From Litorilituus sp. (GTDB taxonomy: Bacteria; Pseudomonadota; Gammaproteobacteria; Enterobacterales; Alteromonadaceae), in assembly GCA_030754235.1 (NCBI GenBank), contig JASMAS010000060.1, positions 20,592 through 84,591 of the forward strand: a stretch of DNA of 64,000 nt. The letters run 5' to 3'. The notes under the pieces are model-generated. The model was not told where the DNA came from. It ran no database searches and worked only from the letters and a program-made list of their open reading frames with translations. Position 1 is the stretch's first letter. Every line of letters begins with the position of its first letter. Positions 42,082 through 50,065 of the stretch are shown piece after piece. A program made the translations under genes and the position numbers.

Positions 42082-43062
42082 ATGTTTAACGGTATTGTTA
42101 TTGAAAAAGACGAACAAGGTTATACAGCTAAGGTTAAAGAAATTGATAATAACGATCTGCCAGAAGGTGACGTTACCATCAAGGTATCCCACAGCACATT
42201 AAACTATAAAGACGCCTTAGCCATCACGGGAAAAGGGCCAGTGGTGAGAAAATTCCCTATGGTGCCCGGCATTGATTTAGTCGGTTTGGTTGAGCAAAGT
42301 AATAGTGAAAGATTTACTGTGGGTGATACTGTACTGCTTAATGGTTTTGGTGTTGGTGAAAGCCACTGGGGTGGCTTGGCTGAAAAAGCGCGGTTAAACA
42401 GTGATTGGTTGATCCCATTACCCAAAGGTATTACTCCTCGCCAAGCCATGGCTATAGGCACAGCAGGATACACAGCAATGCTTTGTGTTATTGCACTAGA
42501 GCAAAATGGAATCACCCCCGATAAAGGTGAAATATTAGTTACTGGTGCAAATGGTGGTGTGGGTAGTTTTTCTATCGCTATTTTAACCAAACTTGGTTAT
42601 CAAGTAGTTGCCTCAACAGGTCGATTAGAGCAAACACCTTATTTGAAAAAACTAGGCGCTGAAGAGGTTATTGATCGCAATACCTTGTCTGAGCCAGGCA
42701 AACCGCTAACAAGAGAGCGCTGGGCAGGTGCAATAGACTCTACGGGTAGTTATACTCTTGCCAATATTTGCGCTAGTACCCAATATGGTGGTGCAGTGGC
42801 AGCTTGTGGCTTGGCTCAAGGAATGGATTTGCCCGCAACGGTTGCCCCTTTTATATTACGAGGGATTACCCTTGTGGGTATTGATAGTGTTATGCGCCCA
42901 CGTGAAGACAGGCTTGAAGCGTGGAAACGGTTAGCTGATATTCTATCCCCTGAAGTGTTTGAAGAAATTGCTGTTGATATTAACTTAATCGATGTCATTG
43001 ACGTAGCCAATGACTTAATGGCTGGCAAAGTTCGTGGCCGAGTAATTGTTAATATAAGTTAG
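42082..43062 (+). CDS. acuI: Acrylyl-CoA reductase AcuI (YhdH-type MDR oxidoreductase)
   Basis: The 326-residue medium-chain dehydrogenase/reductase has the YhdH features LNYKDALAITGKGPVVRKFPMVPGIDLVG, the nucleotide motif GANGGVGSFSIAIL and GIDSVMRPREDRLEAWKRL. This group reduces acryloyl-CoA to propionyl-CoA with NADPH and detoxifies acrylate, for example from dimethylsulfoniopropionate breakdown. It has a strong ribosome site (AAAGGAGAG). No DMSP lyase or CoA-transferase gene is adjacent, so detoxification rather than full catabolism is inferred. Confidence 0.9.
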   Translation: MFNGIVIEKDEQGYTAKVKEIDNNDLPEGDVTIKVSHSTLNYKDALAITGKGPVVRKFPMVPGIDLVGLVEQSNSERFTVGDTVLLNGFGVGESHWGGLAEKARLNSDWLIPLPKGITPRQAMAIGTAGYTAMLCVIALEQNGITPDKGEILVTGANGGVGSFSIAILTKLGYQVVASTGRLEQTPYLKKLGAEEVIDRNTLSEPGKPLTRERWAGAIDSTGSYTLANICASTQYGGAVAACGLAQGMDLPATVAPFILRGITLVGIDSVMRPREDRLEAWKRLADILSPEVFEEIAVDINLIDVIDVANDLMAGKVRGRVIVNIS

Positions 43063-43067
43063 TTTTT

Positions 43068-43105
43068 TTGCTATGGTTGAGTAATATCATATACAACCAT
43101 AGCAA
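43068..43105. repeat. Strong hairpin between acuI and the SDR gene
   Basis: Perfect 12-base arms (TTGCTATGGTTG / CAACCATAGCAA) with a 14-base AT-rich loop lie six bases after the acuI stop. Seven T residues precede rather than follow the stem, so this is not a classic plus-strand terminator; it could stabilise the acuI message or reduce expression of the next gene. Confidence 0.7.
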
Positions 43106-43118
43106 AGTAAAAACCACT

Positions 43119-43865
43119 ATGAGAAAAAACATATTAATAACAGGTGCAAGCTCAGGTTTAGGAAAAGGCATGGCTATTGAATTTGCCAAGCGAGGGCATA
43201 ACCTTGCCCTTTGTGCTCGGCGTATTCAAAATCTTGAACAGCTTCAAGGTCAGCTTGAAGTAATTAACCCTAATATCACCGTGATAATCAAATCACTTGA
43301 TGTTAACGATCACCCTGCAGTATTTGCAATATTTAAAGAATTTAAAACTGAGATGGGCTCGCTTGATCGCATTATCATCAATGCAGGAATGGGCAAAGGG
43401 GCTTCTATTGGTAAAGGCTATTTTCATGCTAATAAACAAACAGCCCAAACCAACTTTATCGCCGCCATCGCCCAAGCAGAAGCAGCGATGGAAATATTGT
43501 ATCAGCAAAATAGTGGCCATCTAGTAACTATTTCTTCTATCACTGCCGTGAGAGGCTTTAGGCGTGCTATGACCGCTTATGCGGCCAGCAAAGCCGCATT
43601 AACTTCATTAACTGAAGGTATTCGTATTGATGTGTTGGGGACCCCCATTAAAGTCAGCTGTATTCATCCTGGGTTTATTCGAAGTAAAATCAATGAAAAA
43701 GTCAAAACCGTGCCTTTTATTGTTGATACAAAAACAGGCTGCAAAGCTTTAATAAAAGCAATCAATCAAGAAAAAGCTAACAGCTATGTGCCTAACTGGC
43801 CTTGGTCTGTGATACATTGGTTATTAAGAATAGCCCCCGTTAGCATACTTAAAAAAATGAGTTAA
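43119..43865 (+). CDS. Short-chain dehydrogenase/reductase
   Basis: From ATG 43119 the 248-residue protein has the cofactor motif TGASSGLGKG near the N-terminus, the IINAG structural motif, the catalytic Ser in TISSITAVRG and YAASK as the catalytic Tyr/Lys pair. It is a classical SDR; the Arg of LCARR after strand 2 suggests NADP(H). The substrate is unknown. An open extension to 43068 covers the hairpin and is not needed. It may be co-transcribed with acuI. Confidence 0.88.
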   Translation: MRKNILITGASSGLGKGMAIEFAKRGHNLALCARRIQNLEQLQGQLEVINPNITVIIKSLDVNDHPAVFAIFKEFKTEMGSLDRIIINAGMGKGASIGKGYFHANKQTAQTNFIAAIAQAEAAMEILYQQNSGHLVTISSITAVRGFRRAMTAYAASKAALTSLTEGIRIDVLGTPIKVSCIHPGFIRSKINEKVKTVPFIVDTKTGCKALIKAINQEKANSYVPNWPWSVIHWLLRIAPVSILKKMS

Positions 43866-44000
43866 GCTAAAAGTCACTTGCTAACGTCTTCCCCCTTCGT
43901 AACATTTTTTCTTCTCTTTGTTATTAAGTTAATTGTCGTAGCATAAAATAGAGGATTATCTATATGAAAAATACTCCTCCTTTACATTGATGGAATACTA
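43866..44000 (+). other. Gap with an orphan gene start
   Basis: An AGAGGA ribosome site precedes ATG 43964, but the frame stops after eight codons (MKNTPPLH). The MITE-like element begins ten bases after that stop. This looks like the 5' end of a gene whose body was lost or disrupted; the ABC permease remnant on the other side of the element is one possible source. Nothing else was seen in the gap. Confidence 0.4.
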
Positions 44001-44265
44001 GGGTCTGTTGATCTTTGGCGGTTAAATTTTGTTCGAGATAGAAGCGTTTTAATCGCGGCGAGTAGTGTGTAGCCTAGTCATTCTAAGCAAATACTACTCA
44101 ACAAAGAGTTAAAGTGCTTTTAGCCGAATCCTTCGGACAGTGTTTGTTGGACATTTTTACGGCGTTATCGCTTTTATATGTGAAAAAACCACATGACAAA
44201 AGCTCTACCTTGTATAAATACCCAACAAATCGCTGCAAAATCAAGCTCAAAAGTTCAACATAACC
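44001..44265 (+). mobile_element. MITE-like element, copy A (degenerate)
   Basis: The segment GGGTCTGTTGATC... to ...GTTCAACATAACC matches the reverse complement of copy B (48838-49152) over its whole length, with point differences and a deletion of about 50 bases. Shared blocks include GCCTAGTCATTCTAAGCAAA, TGCTTTTAGCC and CCACATGACAAA. TA flanks both ends. It has no coding capacity and contains an internal imperfect inverted repeat (AAGCGTTTTAATC / TTAAAGTGCTTTTAG). Its right terminus has decayed. Confidence 0.85.
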
Positions 44266-44393
44266 TAGCAATAGTGTTATATTCATTGAAATAAACGTTT
44301 GATCATTCACAGAGAATTAAAAAGCTTAGAGGCAAGCCATTAATCGTAAATAATGCATACATCCTTAGCCGTTGTTGAACAAATCAACTATAA

Positions 44394-44888
44394 GCGAGAA
44401 CAACACTATTTCGTTTAAATGTACGAGTATTAACCGAAAAACAATTTTTTGCTGACCAAGCAAGTCGCTTAACTCAGCTGATCCGCTGGCTAGGTTTTCC
44501 TATTGCGCTAGTGATGACACTGGGTGCGATGGTGGCTGCACTTAATACCATGTACGCCGCTATTGCCAGTCGCGCTAAAGAAATTGCCACACATAAAGCG
44601 ATAGGTTTTAGCCCGTTCGCTATTTCAATCTCGATACTTTGTGAAGCCTTGTTAATCGCTTTTATTGGCGGCTTATTTGGCGTATTGCCTTTATACCTTG
44701 TTTTTGATGGTTGGACGGCCTCGACACAAAATGCTGCAAACTTAAGTCAAATGATGTTTAACTTTGATGTTTCGTTGTTGTTGATCACTAAGGCGATGGC
44801 ATTAGCGTTATTTGTAGGTTTACTCGGTGGCTTGTTACCTGCCTTAAAAGCAATGCGTTTACCGGTAACTGTGGCCTTGCGAGATTAG
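44394..44888 (+). pseudogene. 3' remnant of a MacB/FtsX-type ABC transporter permease
   Basis: The frame is open from 44394 (TAA just before) to a stop at 44888. From about LNVRVLTEKQFFADQASRLTQLI onwards it matches the C-terminal part of MacB-type permeases: ALNTMYAAIASRAKEIATHKAIGFSP and the last membrane helices, ending LPALKAMRLPVTVALRD. The N-terminal half, about 200-250 residues, and any ATPase gene are missing, and no start with a ribosome site is present. The MITE copy and an IS-like terminus lie immediately upstream, so a deletion linked to these elements is likely. Confidence 0.8.
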
Positions 44889-44957
44889 CGGCGAGATAAA
44901 ATTAATATTTTAAATAGAGCTTAACGCCAAAAATCATCTTATTTTAAATGTAAATCT

Positions 44958-44973
44958 ATGACTTTTGGCACCT
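44958..44973 (+). promoter_or_regulatory. 16-bp repeated motif, site 1
   Basis: ATGACTTTTGGCACCT occurs here, 77 bases before the start of the membrane protein gene at 45051, and identically at 45666-45681. Both sites also follow an ATTAGCGGC about 65-73 bases upstream. Likely a binding site for a shared regulator; the adjacent NarL-type regulator is the natural candidate. Inference. Confidence 0.55.
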
Positions 44974-45050
44974 TTGCTTTGAACCTGTTCACGTTACTAT
45001 TGGTATCAAGTTAACCACTGATAAAGAGTAAATAAAATAAGGTTGTTCAT

Positions 45051-45587
45051 ATGTTAAATAAATCAGCTTATATATTTCAATTTTTACCACTATCACTTTT
45101 TTCGATAATTGCCTTTTGGCAACCACAAACATCAAACCAAACGTGGTTAGTCGCTTTTCAAGTTTCTGCATTGGTTGCTCTTACCCAGTTGCTATTGATT
45201 GCTAAACAAAAAATAGTGCTAAGCCGGTTAATTTTATCTGCTAATCTCTATCTTATTTTTGGCGGGCTCGCATCCTTTTTTCAACAGTGGTGGTATTTAC
45301 AGCTTTATAACACCCTACAAGAGTCGGCTATTTTTATCTTGATGATTATCATTGCAATGACGACAATGATATTTTCACAAAATAGTTTTATCGGCATTAA
45401 CAAGTCAGCAGTTAAAGACGCTAAAGAAAGGGATAATATTAATAGAAAGTCAGTGTATTTATTCATAACTGTGTTAGTTTCACTGGCGATATCATGTATT
45501 TTTAAAGGTGACATTGCTATCTCGGTAGCGGCTCCTCTTGTTGTATTGGCCTTATTTCAGCGTTACCTCTCTCACCCTTATCGTTAG
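45051..45587 (+). CDS. Polytopic membrane protein of unknown function
   Basis: I do not recognise this 178-residue protein. It has about five or six hydrophobic segments, for example IFQFLPLSLFSIIAFW, FQVSALVALTQLLLIA, LIFGGLASFF, SAIFILMIIIAMTTMIF and YLFITVLVSLAISCIF, with a charged loop of about 25 residues before the last ones. There is no catalytic motif. Its upstream region shares a 16-bp motif with the DUF2141 gene, suggesting co-regulation. Confidence 0.7.
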   Translation: MLNKSAYIFQFLPLSLFSIIAFWQPQTSNQTWLVAFQVSALVALTQLLLIAKQKIVLSRLILSANLYLIFGGLASFFQQWWYLQLYNTLQESAIFILMIIIAMTTMIFSQNSFIGINKSAVKDAKERDNINRKSVYLFITVLVSLAISCIFKGDIAISVAAPLVVLALFQRYLSHPYR

Positions 45588-45665
45588 CTTACCTAAAATA
45601 TTAGCGGCTAGAGCGACATGAAAAAAGAAAGGTGGCAAACGTCATGTCTTAGCTAAATAAAAAAG

Positions 45666-45681
45666 ATGACTTTTGGCACCT
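45666..45681 (+). promoter_or_regulatory. 16-bp repeated motif, site 2
   Basis: This is an exact copy of ATGACTTTTGGCACCT, 83 bases before the DUF2141 start at 45765; site 1 is at 44958-44973 with nearly the same spacing. Equal spacing to two start codons argues for a promoter element rather than a chance repeat. Confidence 0.55.
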
Positions 45682-45764
45682 GTGGTTGAAAGGCGAAAGT
45701 CTTAAACTTGTTTTTAATGAACAAATCATTATTTTTTACACTAAAATCTATAAAAGGAATCATC

Positions 45765-46217
45765 ATGTTTATTAAAAAACCATGCTCTTACTCTGTAACC
45801 CGTATCGCCTTAAGCGCCGTAGGTTCATTAGCTATACTGTTATGGTTGAGTAAGCCGGCGCTTGCTGCGCAATTAACCGTAACTATTTCTGATGTGGAAC
45901 AAGGTAAAGGCCATGTTATGATTGGCTTGTACGCTTCTGAAACAGAGTTTAACCGTGGTAAAGCGAGCTTTCATACCAAAGTTAAAGCAGAAAGAGGTCA
46001 AGAAGTTGCGATATTTGAACAACTGCCTGACGGGGAATATGCAATTAAAATGTACCAAGATGAAAACAGTAATAACAAAATGGATTTTAATATGATGGGC
46101 ATTCCAAAAGAAGGCTATGGCTTTAGTAATAACGTTGGCATGTTTGGTGCCCCCAGCTATAAAGAAGCGAAGTTCTCAGTAAAAGAAAAGACAGCAATTG
46201 ACATCGATTTATTTTAA
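45765..46217 (+). CDS. Secreted DUF2141 protein
   Basis: The start at ATG 45765 has AAGGA upstream and gives a clean signal peptide (IALSAVGSLAILLWLSKPALA, cleaved before AQ). The mature part of about 115 residues is a DUF2141 domain: GHVMIGLYASETEF, LPDGEYAIKMYQDENSNNKMDFNMMGIPKEGYGFSNN. The family is an exported beta-sandwich of unknown function, common near regulators and beta-carotene/steroid-type genes in marine bacteria. It precedes the sensor kinase by 27 bases. Confidence 0.87.
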   Translation: MFIKKPCSYSVTRIALSAVGSLAILLWLSKPALAAQLTVTISDVEQGKGHVMIGLYASETEFNRGKASFHTKVKAERGQEVAIFEQLPDGEYAIKMYQDENSNNKMDFNMMGIPKEGYGFSNNVGMFGAPSYKEAKFSVKEKTAIDIDLF

Positions 46218-46244
46218 ACTCAATCGATTGAAGTTAGTTTTAGT

Positions 46245-47429
46245 ATGCGCACTCTTATCTTTTGGGGTGCTTTAATTTTTTTTGATGGTTCATTTATGCC
46301 TAAGTCGCTTTTTCTTGAGCACCTAACTAAAGACTGGTTATTACACCTTTCTGCTTTTATTACTTGGTTAGTTGTTTGCTATCTATCCTTGAGTAATTTA
46401 CCTGTTGACGGGATGTTTTTCCTTAAGCTAGGTGCCTTTATTCTTTTTTATGTTTCATTTGCAAAGATTATATTTTCTGATAATAGGTCAGGAACACTTG
46501 TTAATAAAATACTGCTTAGTATCGAAATTATTACTGTTTTAGTCTTAGTTTATTTTGATATATATAATATTGCGGCAATATTATTAGTATTAATTGCTAC
46601 CCAGTTACCATCAATGTTTACTCGAAAACAGGCGATGATGGTGATGTTAATGATAACAACAACTCACTTTCTAATTGTTTTTGATGGTTATTTTATATCA
46701 AGTTTCTTTAGTGTCATTATTTACTTCATGCTGCAAATTTTTGGCTTTTCGGCTATCGAAACCATTAAACGCGAAGCGGATGCAAAAGAAGAGTTAGCGG
46801 CAATTAATCAAGAATTACTCGCCACGCGATTTATGTTAAAAGCCTCTTCACAAAAGCAAGAGCGATTAAGGATTTCTCGTGATCTACACGATGTTATTGG
46901 TCACCAGTTAACAGCCTTGTCTTTGAATTTAGACGTTGCTAGCCATAAGGTGTCAGAAGAGTTTAAGCCCTTACTACAAGAGAATTTAGCTTTGTCAAAA
47001 ACCTTACTTACTAATGTCAGGCACGTGGTAAAAGCAATGCGTGAACAAGAGCAGTTTGATCTTATCTCTTCACTGGAAAACCTCATCGAACAGCTTCCTC
47101 ATTGCCAACTAAGGGTCGATTCGTTCCCAGAGATTAATTCCTTGCGTCTTAAGCAGCAGTTGATGTTTTGTTTACAAGAAGGGGTGAGTAATGCACTTCG
47201 CCACGGTAAAGCGGATCAGTTTACTGTGTTGGCTGATAAAAAGGCCAACAACCTAGTGATTAACCTAACAGACAATGGCGCGGTGAGTACCGCAAAACAC
47301 AAGACAAATTTTGGCAGTGGCTTAACGGGAATGAGGGAGCGCTTAATTGATTTTAACGGCAAGGTAGAACTGATGAGCAATGATAAAGGCTGTACATTAA
47401 AAATTGAGGTAGAAGATTGTTATGATTAA
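46245..47429 (+). CDS. NarL-family (DesK/LiaS-like) sensor histidine kinase
   Basis: The 394-residue protein has about five N-terminal membrane segments with little extracytoplasmic sequence, a coiled-coil linker (AIETIKREADAKEELAAINQELL), a HisKA_3 box (RISRDLHDVIGHQL, His about 215) and a HATPase domain (EGVSNALRHGKAD, GSGLTGMRERL). The membrane-embedded sensor suggests that it senses membrane state or a membrane protein. It overlaps the regulator gene by eight bases. Confidence 0.9.
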   Translation: MRTLIFWGALIFFDGSFMPKSLFLEHLTKDWLLHLSAFITWLVVCYLSLSNLPVDGMFFLKLGAFILFYVSFAKIIFSDNRSGTLVNKILLSIEIITVLVLVYFDIYNIAAILLVLIATQLPSMFTRKQAMMVMLMITTTHFLIVFDGYFISSFFSVIIYFMLQIFGFSAIETIKREADAKEELAAINQELLATRFMLKASSQKQERLRISRDLHDVIGHQLTALSLNLDVASHKVSEEFKPLLQENLALSKTLLTNVRHVVKAMREQEQFDLISSLENLIEQLPHCQLRVDSFPEINSLRLKQQLMFCLQEGVSNALRHGKADQFTVLADKKANNLVINLTDNGAVSTAKHKTNFGSGLTGMRERLIDFNGKVELMSNDKGCTLKIEVEDCYD

Positions 47430-48048
47430 CGTTGCTTTGGTTGATGACCAACAGTTAGTGAGACAAGGTATTGCCGGTTTACTTTCATTAAGCGAAAACA
47501 TTAGTATTCTTTGGCAAGCTGAAAATGGTGAACATGCACAGCAGCTTTTACAAGAGACAGAGCAAAAACCTGATGTGATGTTGCTTGATATTCGCATGCC
47601 AAAAGTTAACGGTATTGAGCTGGTTAACCTATTGCGTGCCCAAGGTAAAACCTTACCGATACTCATGTTAACGACCTTTGATGATAGCGAGTTATTTCTG
47701 CAAAGCCTAAAGGCAGGTGCGAATGGCTTTTTATTGAAAGATGTTTCGTTAGATAAATTGGTTAATGCGGTTAACACATTGGCTGACGGTGGTTTTGTTG
47801 CCGAGCCTGTGGTAATGAAACAGCTAAATAAAGGCCTGAGCGATGTGCCTATCATTGAAGAGTTAACCGAGAAAGAATTACAAATTTTAAAGCTCATTGC
47901 TGGAGGTTTTTCTAATAAAGAAATTGCCAGGAGTATTTTTTTGGCTGAAGGCACAGTAAAAAATCATGTCTCAACTATATTATCGAAACTCAACACCCGA
48001 GACAGAACCCGAGCGGTGTTAATTGCCCTTAATCAAGGGCTGGTTTAG
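47422..48048 (+). CDS. NarL/LuxR-type response regulator
   Basis: The 208-residue protein has a receiver domain (VALVDDQQLVRQG, phospho-acceptor Asp about 56 in MLLDIRMPKVNG, Lys in LLKD) and a C-terminal LuxR-type HTH (LTEKELQILKLIAGGFSNKEIARSIFLAEGTVKNHVSTILSKL). It is coupled to the upstream kinase. Candidate targets are the promoters bearing the 16-bp motif at 44958 and 45666. Confidence 0.93.
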   Translation: MINVALVDDQQLVRQGIAGLLSLSENISILWQAENGEHAQQLLQETEQKPDVMLLDIRMPKVNGIELVNLLRAQGKTLPILMLTTFDDSELFLQSLKAGANGFLLKDVSLDKLVNAVNTLADGGFVAEPVVMKQLNKGLSDVPIIEELTEKELQILKLIAGGFSNKEIARSIFLAEGTVKNHVSTILSKLNTRDRTRAVLIALNQGLV

Positions 48049-48057
48049 AGGGTATAT

Positions 48058-48086
48058 CCGACTTGGCATCGCACACTCCAAGTCGG
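48058..48086 (+). terminator. Terminator downstream of the response regulator
   Basis: A 9-base stem (CCGACTTGG / CCAAGTCGG, 11-base loop) lies ten bases after the regulator stop, with a T-run (TTTTTTT) about 14 bases further on. The rest of the gap to 48364 is AT-rich with no open frame of note. Confidence 0.7.
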
Positions 48087-48364
48087 TTGGCTAAATTCAT
48101 TTTTTTATATAATGGTGCTTGTATTACACTTATCACTTTTACACTAATTAAAAAAAACTTTTAATTCGCAACGCACCTGAAGCACGGGAAAAATCCATAG
48201 CTTGAATATATATCAATACAATCTATTTTAAGCAAACTATAGCGCCTGTCATCGAGAACAATAGAATGAAAGGAGTAAAGCCCTGCTCATGTAAAATATA
48301 AATGATGCATAAATATTTTTACTTAAACATTCCCAATATTGCTATGGTAAAAGTGAGTTAAAAA

Positions 48365-48757
48365 CTAAGCTGTAAAAAACACGAGCACATTAACAGTAGC
48401 TAATAGCAATAGTGTTATAAAGGTTAAAAGCGTGCCAATAAAACGTGGGTTACTCACCCCTGCGGATTTAGTTAAGCCAACGGCATGTAATAGACGACCA
48501 AGTAGCAATGTAGCACCAAATAAGTGAACTAGTAGATCATCAGCACCACTTAATTCATAGCAGCCAAGCAGTATTAACGTCAGAGGAACATATTCTGAAA
48601 AGTTACCGTGAACCCTTATTGCTTTAATTAGTGCTTTTTCTCCGCCATCACCTACGCCAACTTTTAAACGTCGACGAAAACCGATAACCCGAAAAGAAAG
48701 AAACAGAAAAATAAGAGCTAGTAAGCTAGCATAAAGTGCGGTGATAGGTAGACTCAT
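48365..48757 (-). CDS. MAPEG family membrane protein
   Basis: The 130-residue protein has four hydrophobic segments and the MAPEG features RLKVGVGDGGEKALIKAIRVHGNFSEYVPLTLILL, with the conserved Asn-Glu/Tyr region, and LLLGRLLHAVGL. Bacterial MAPEG proteins are glutathione-transferase-like membrane enzymes of uncertain substrate. It appears to be a single gene. Confidence 0.9.
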   Translation of the reverse strand: MSLPITALYASLLALIFLFLSFRVIGFRRRLKVGVGDGGEKALIKAIRVHGNFSEYVPLTLILLGCYELSGADDLLVHLFGATLLLGRLLHAVGLTKSAGVSNPRFIGTLLTFITLLLLATVNVLVFFTA

Positions 48758-48801
48758 GTATGAAAATCCTCATTGATATTTTATATTAATCAGCCTAAAA
48801 C

Positions 48802-48827
48802 AAAAAACTCGCCGAAGCGAGTTTTTT
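48802..48827 (-). terminator. Strong terminator, probably the original adk terminator
   Basis: A perfect 11-base stem (AAAAAACTCGC / GCGAGTTTTTT) with a CGAA loop ends in T-runs on either strand. It lies upstream of the MAPEG gene and 348 bases past the adk stop, with MITE copy B in between. It would stop minus-strand transcription coming from adk. Confidence 0.85.
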
Positions 48828-48837
48828 GTTTTATTTA

Positions 48838-49152
48838 GGGGCTGTTGAACTTTTGAGATTACTTTTACGGCAAATTGCTTGGTATTTACACAAGGCAGAG
48901 GCTTTGTCATGTGGTTGTTCAGGACAACATACATCTCCTGCATTGTCTAATAAGCCATATCCATGTAACGTCACATAAAAAGGCGATAACGCAGTAAAAA
49001 TGACCAACAAACGCTGTTTGAAAGATTAGGCTAAAAGCATTTTATTCTTTGTTGAGGTGTATTTGCTTAGAATGACTAGGCTAGACAATACCCGCCGCGA
49101 CTAAAATACTTTTATCTCGAATAAAATTTAACCCTGATAGACCAACAGCCCC
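48838..49152 (-). mobile_element. MITE-like element, copy B (intact ends)
   Basis: The element of 315 bp has terminal inverted repeats GGGGCTGTTG... / ...CAACAGCCCC and is flanked by TA on both sides (TTTA before, TAGA after), consistent with a TA target duplication. It is the reverse complement of copy A, with an extra block of about 50 bases. There is no transposase frame. It contains an internal inverted repeat pair (CTAAAAGCATTTTATT near AATACTTTTAT... region) that can fold. The parent transposon is not identifiable from this window. Confidence 0.88.
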
Positions 49153-49174
49153 TAGAGTCAATCTAGTTAACAAA

Positions 49175-49831
<657 letters not shown>

Positions 49832-49990
49832 TTAAAGTGAGAATATTTAAAATAAGTAAAAAAAATTACATTAAAATGATAGCTTAGTTCAAAGTACCTT
49901 TTGATCACATTAATGTAATAATTCTTCGCTATAATTTTGTTGGGCAGACACTATACAAGCATGCTGAAAAGCAAACAAGCATTGCCTACA

Positions 49991-50028
49991 AAAAAGGAGC
50001 ACTCTTTTATAGAAAAGTGCCCCTTTTT
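49991..50028 (-). terminator. Terminator downstream of htpG
   Basis: Arms AAAAAGGAGCAC and GTGCCCCTTTTT pair with one mismatch, and an inner CTTTT/AAAAG extends the stem. It lies 38 bases past the htpG stop and is flanked by A- and T-runs, so it could act on either strand. Confidence 0.8.
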
Positions 50029-50065
50029 CCGACTAAAGTCTATTAAGACTCATCATTTTTCAAAC

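Noticed and set aside
43866..44393. Possible small RNA gene in the MITE region
   Set aside because: The foldable parts are explained by the repeated MITE-like element; no separate promoter-terminator unit was found.
47397..47954. Minus-strand frame of 185 codons opposite the NarL-type regulator
   Set aside because: The plus strand is a clear response regulator with receiver and LuxR HTH motifs; the antisense frame is a codon-bias shadow.
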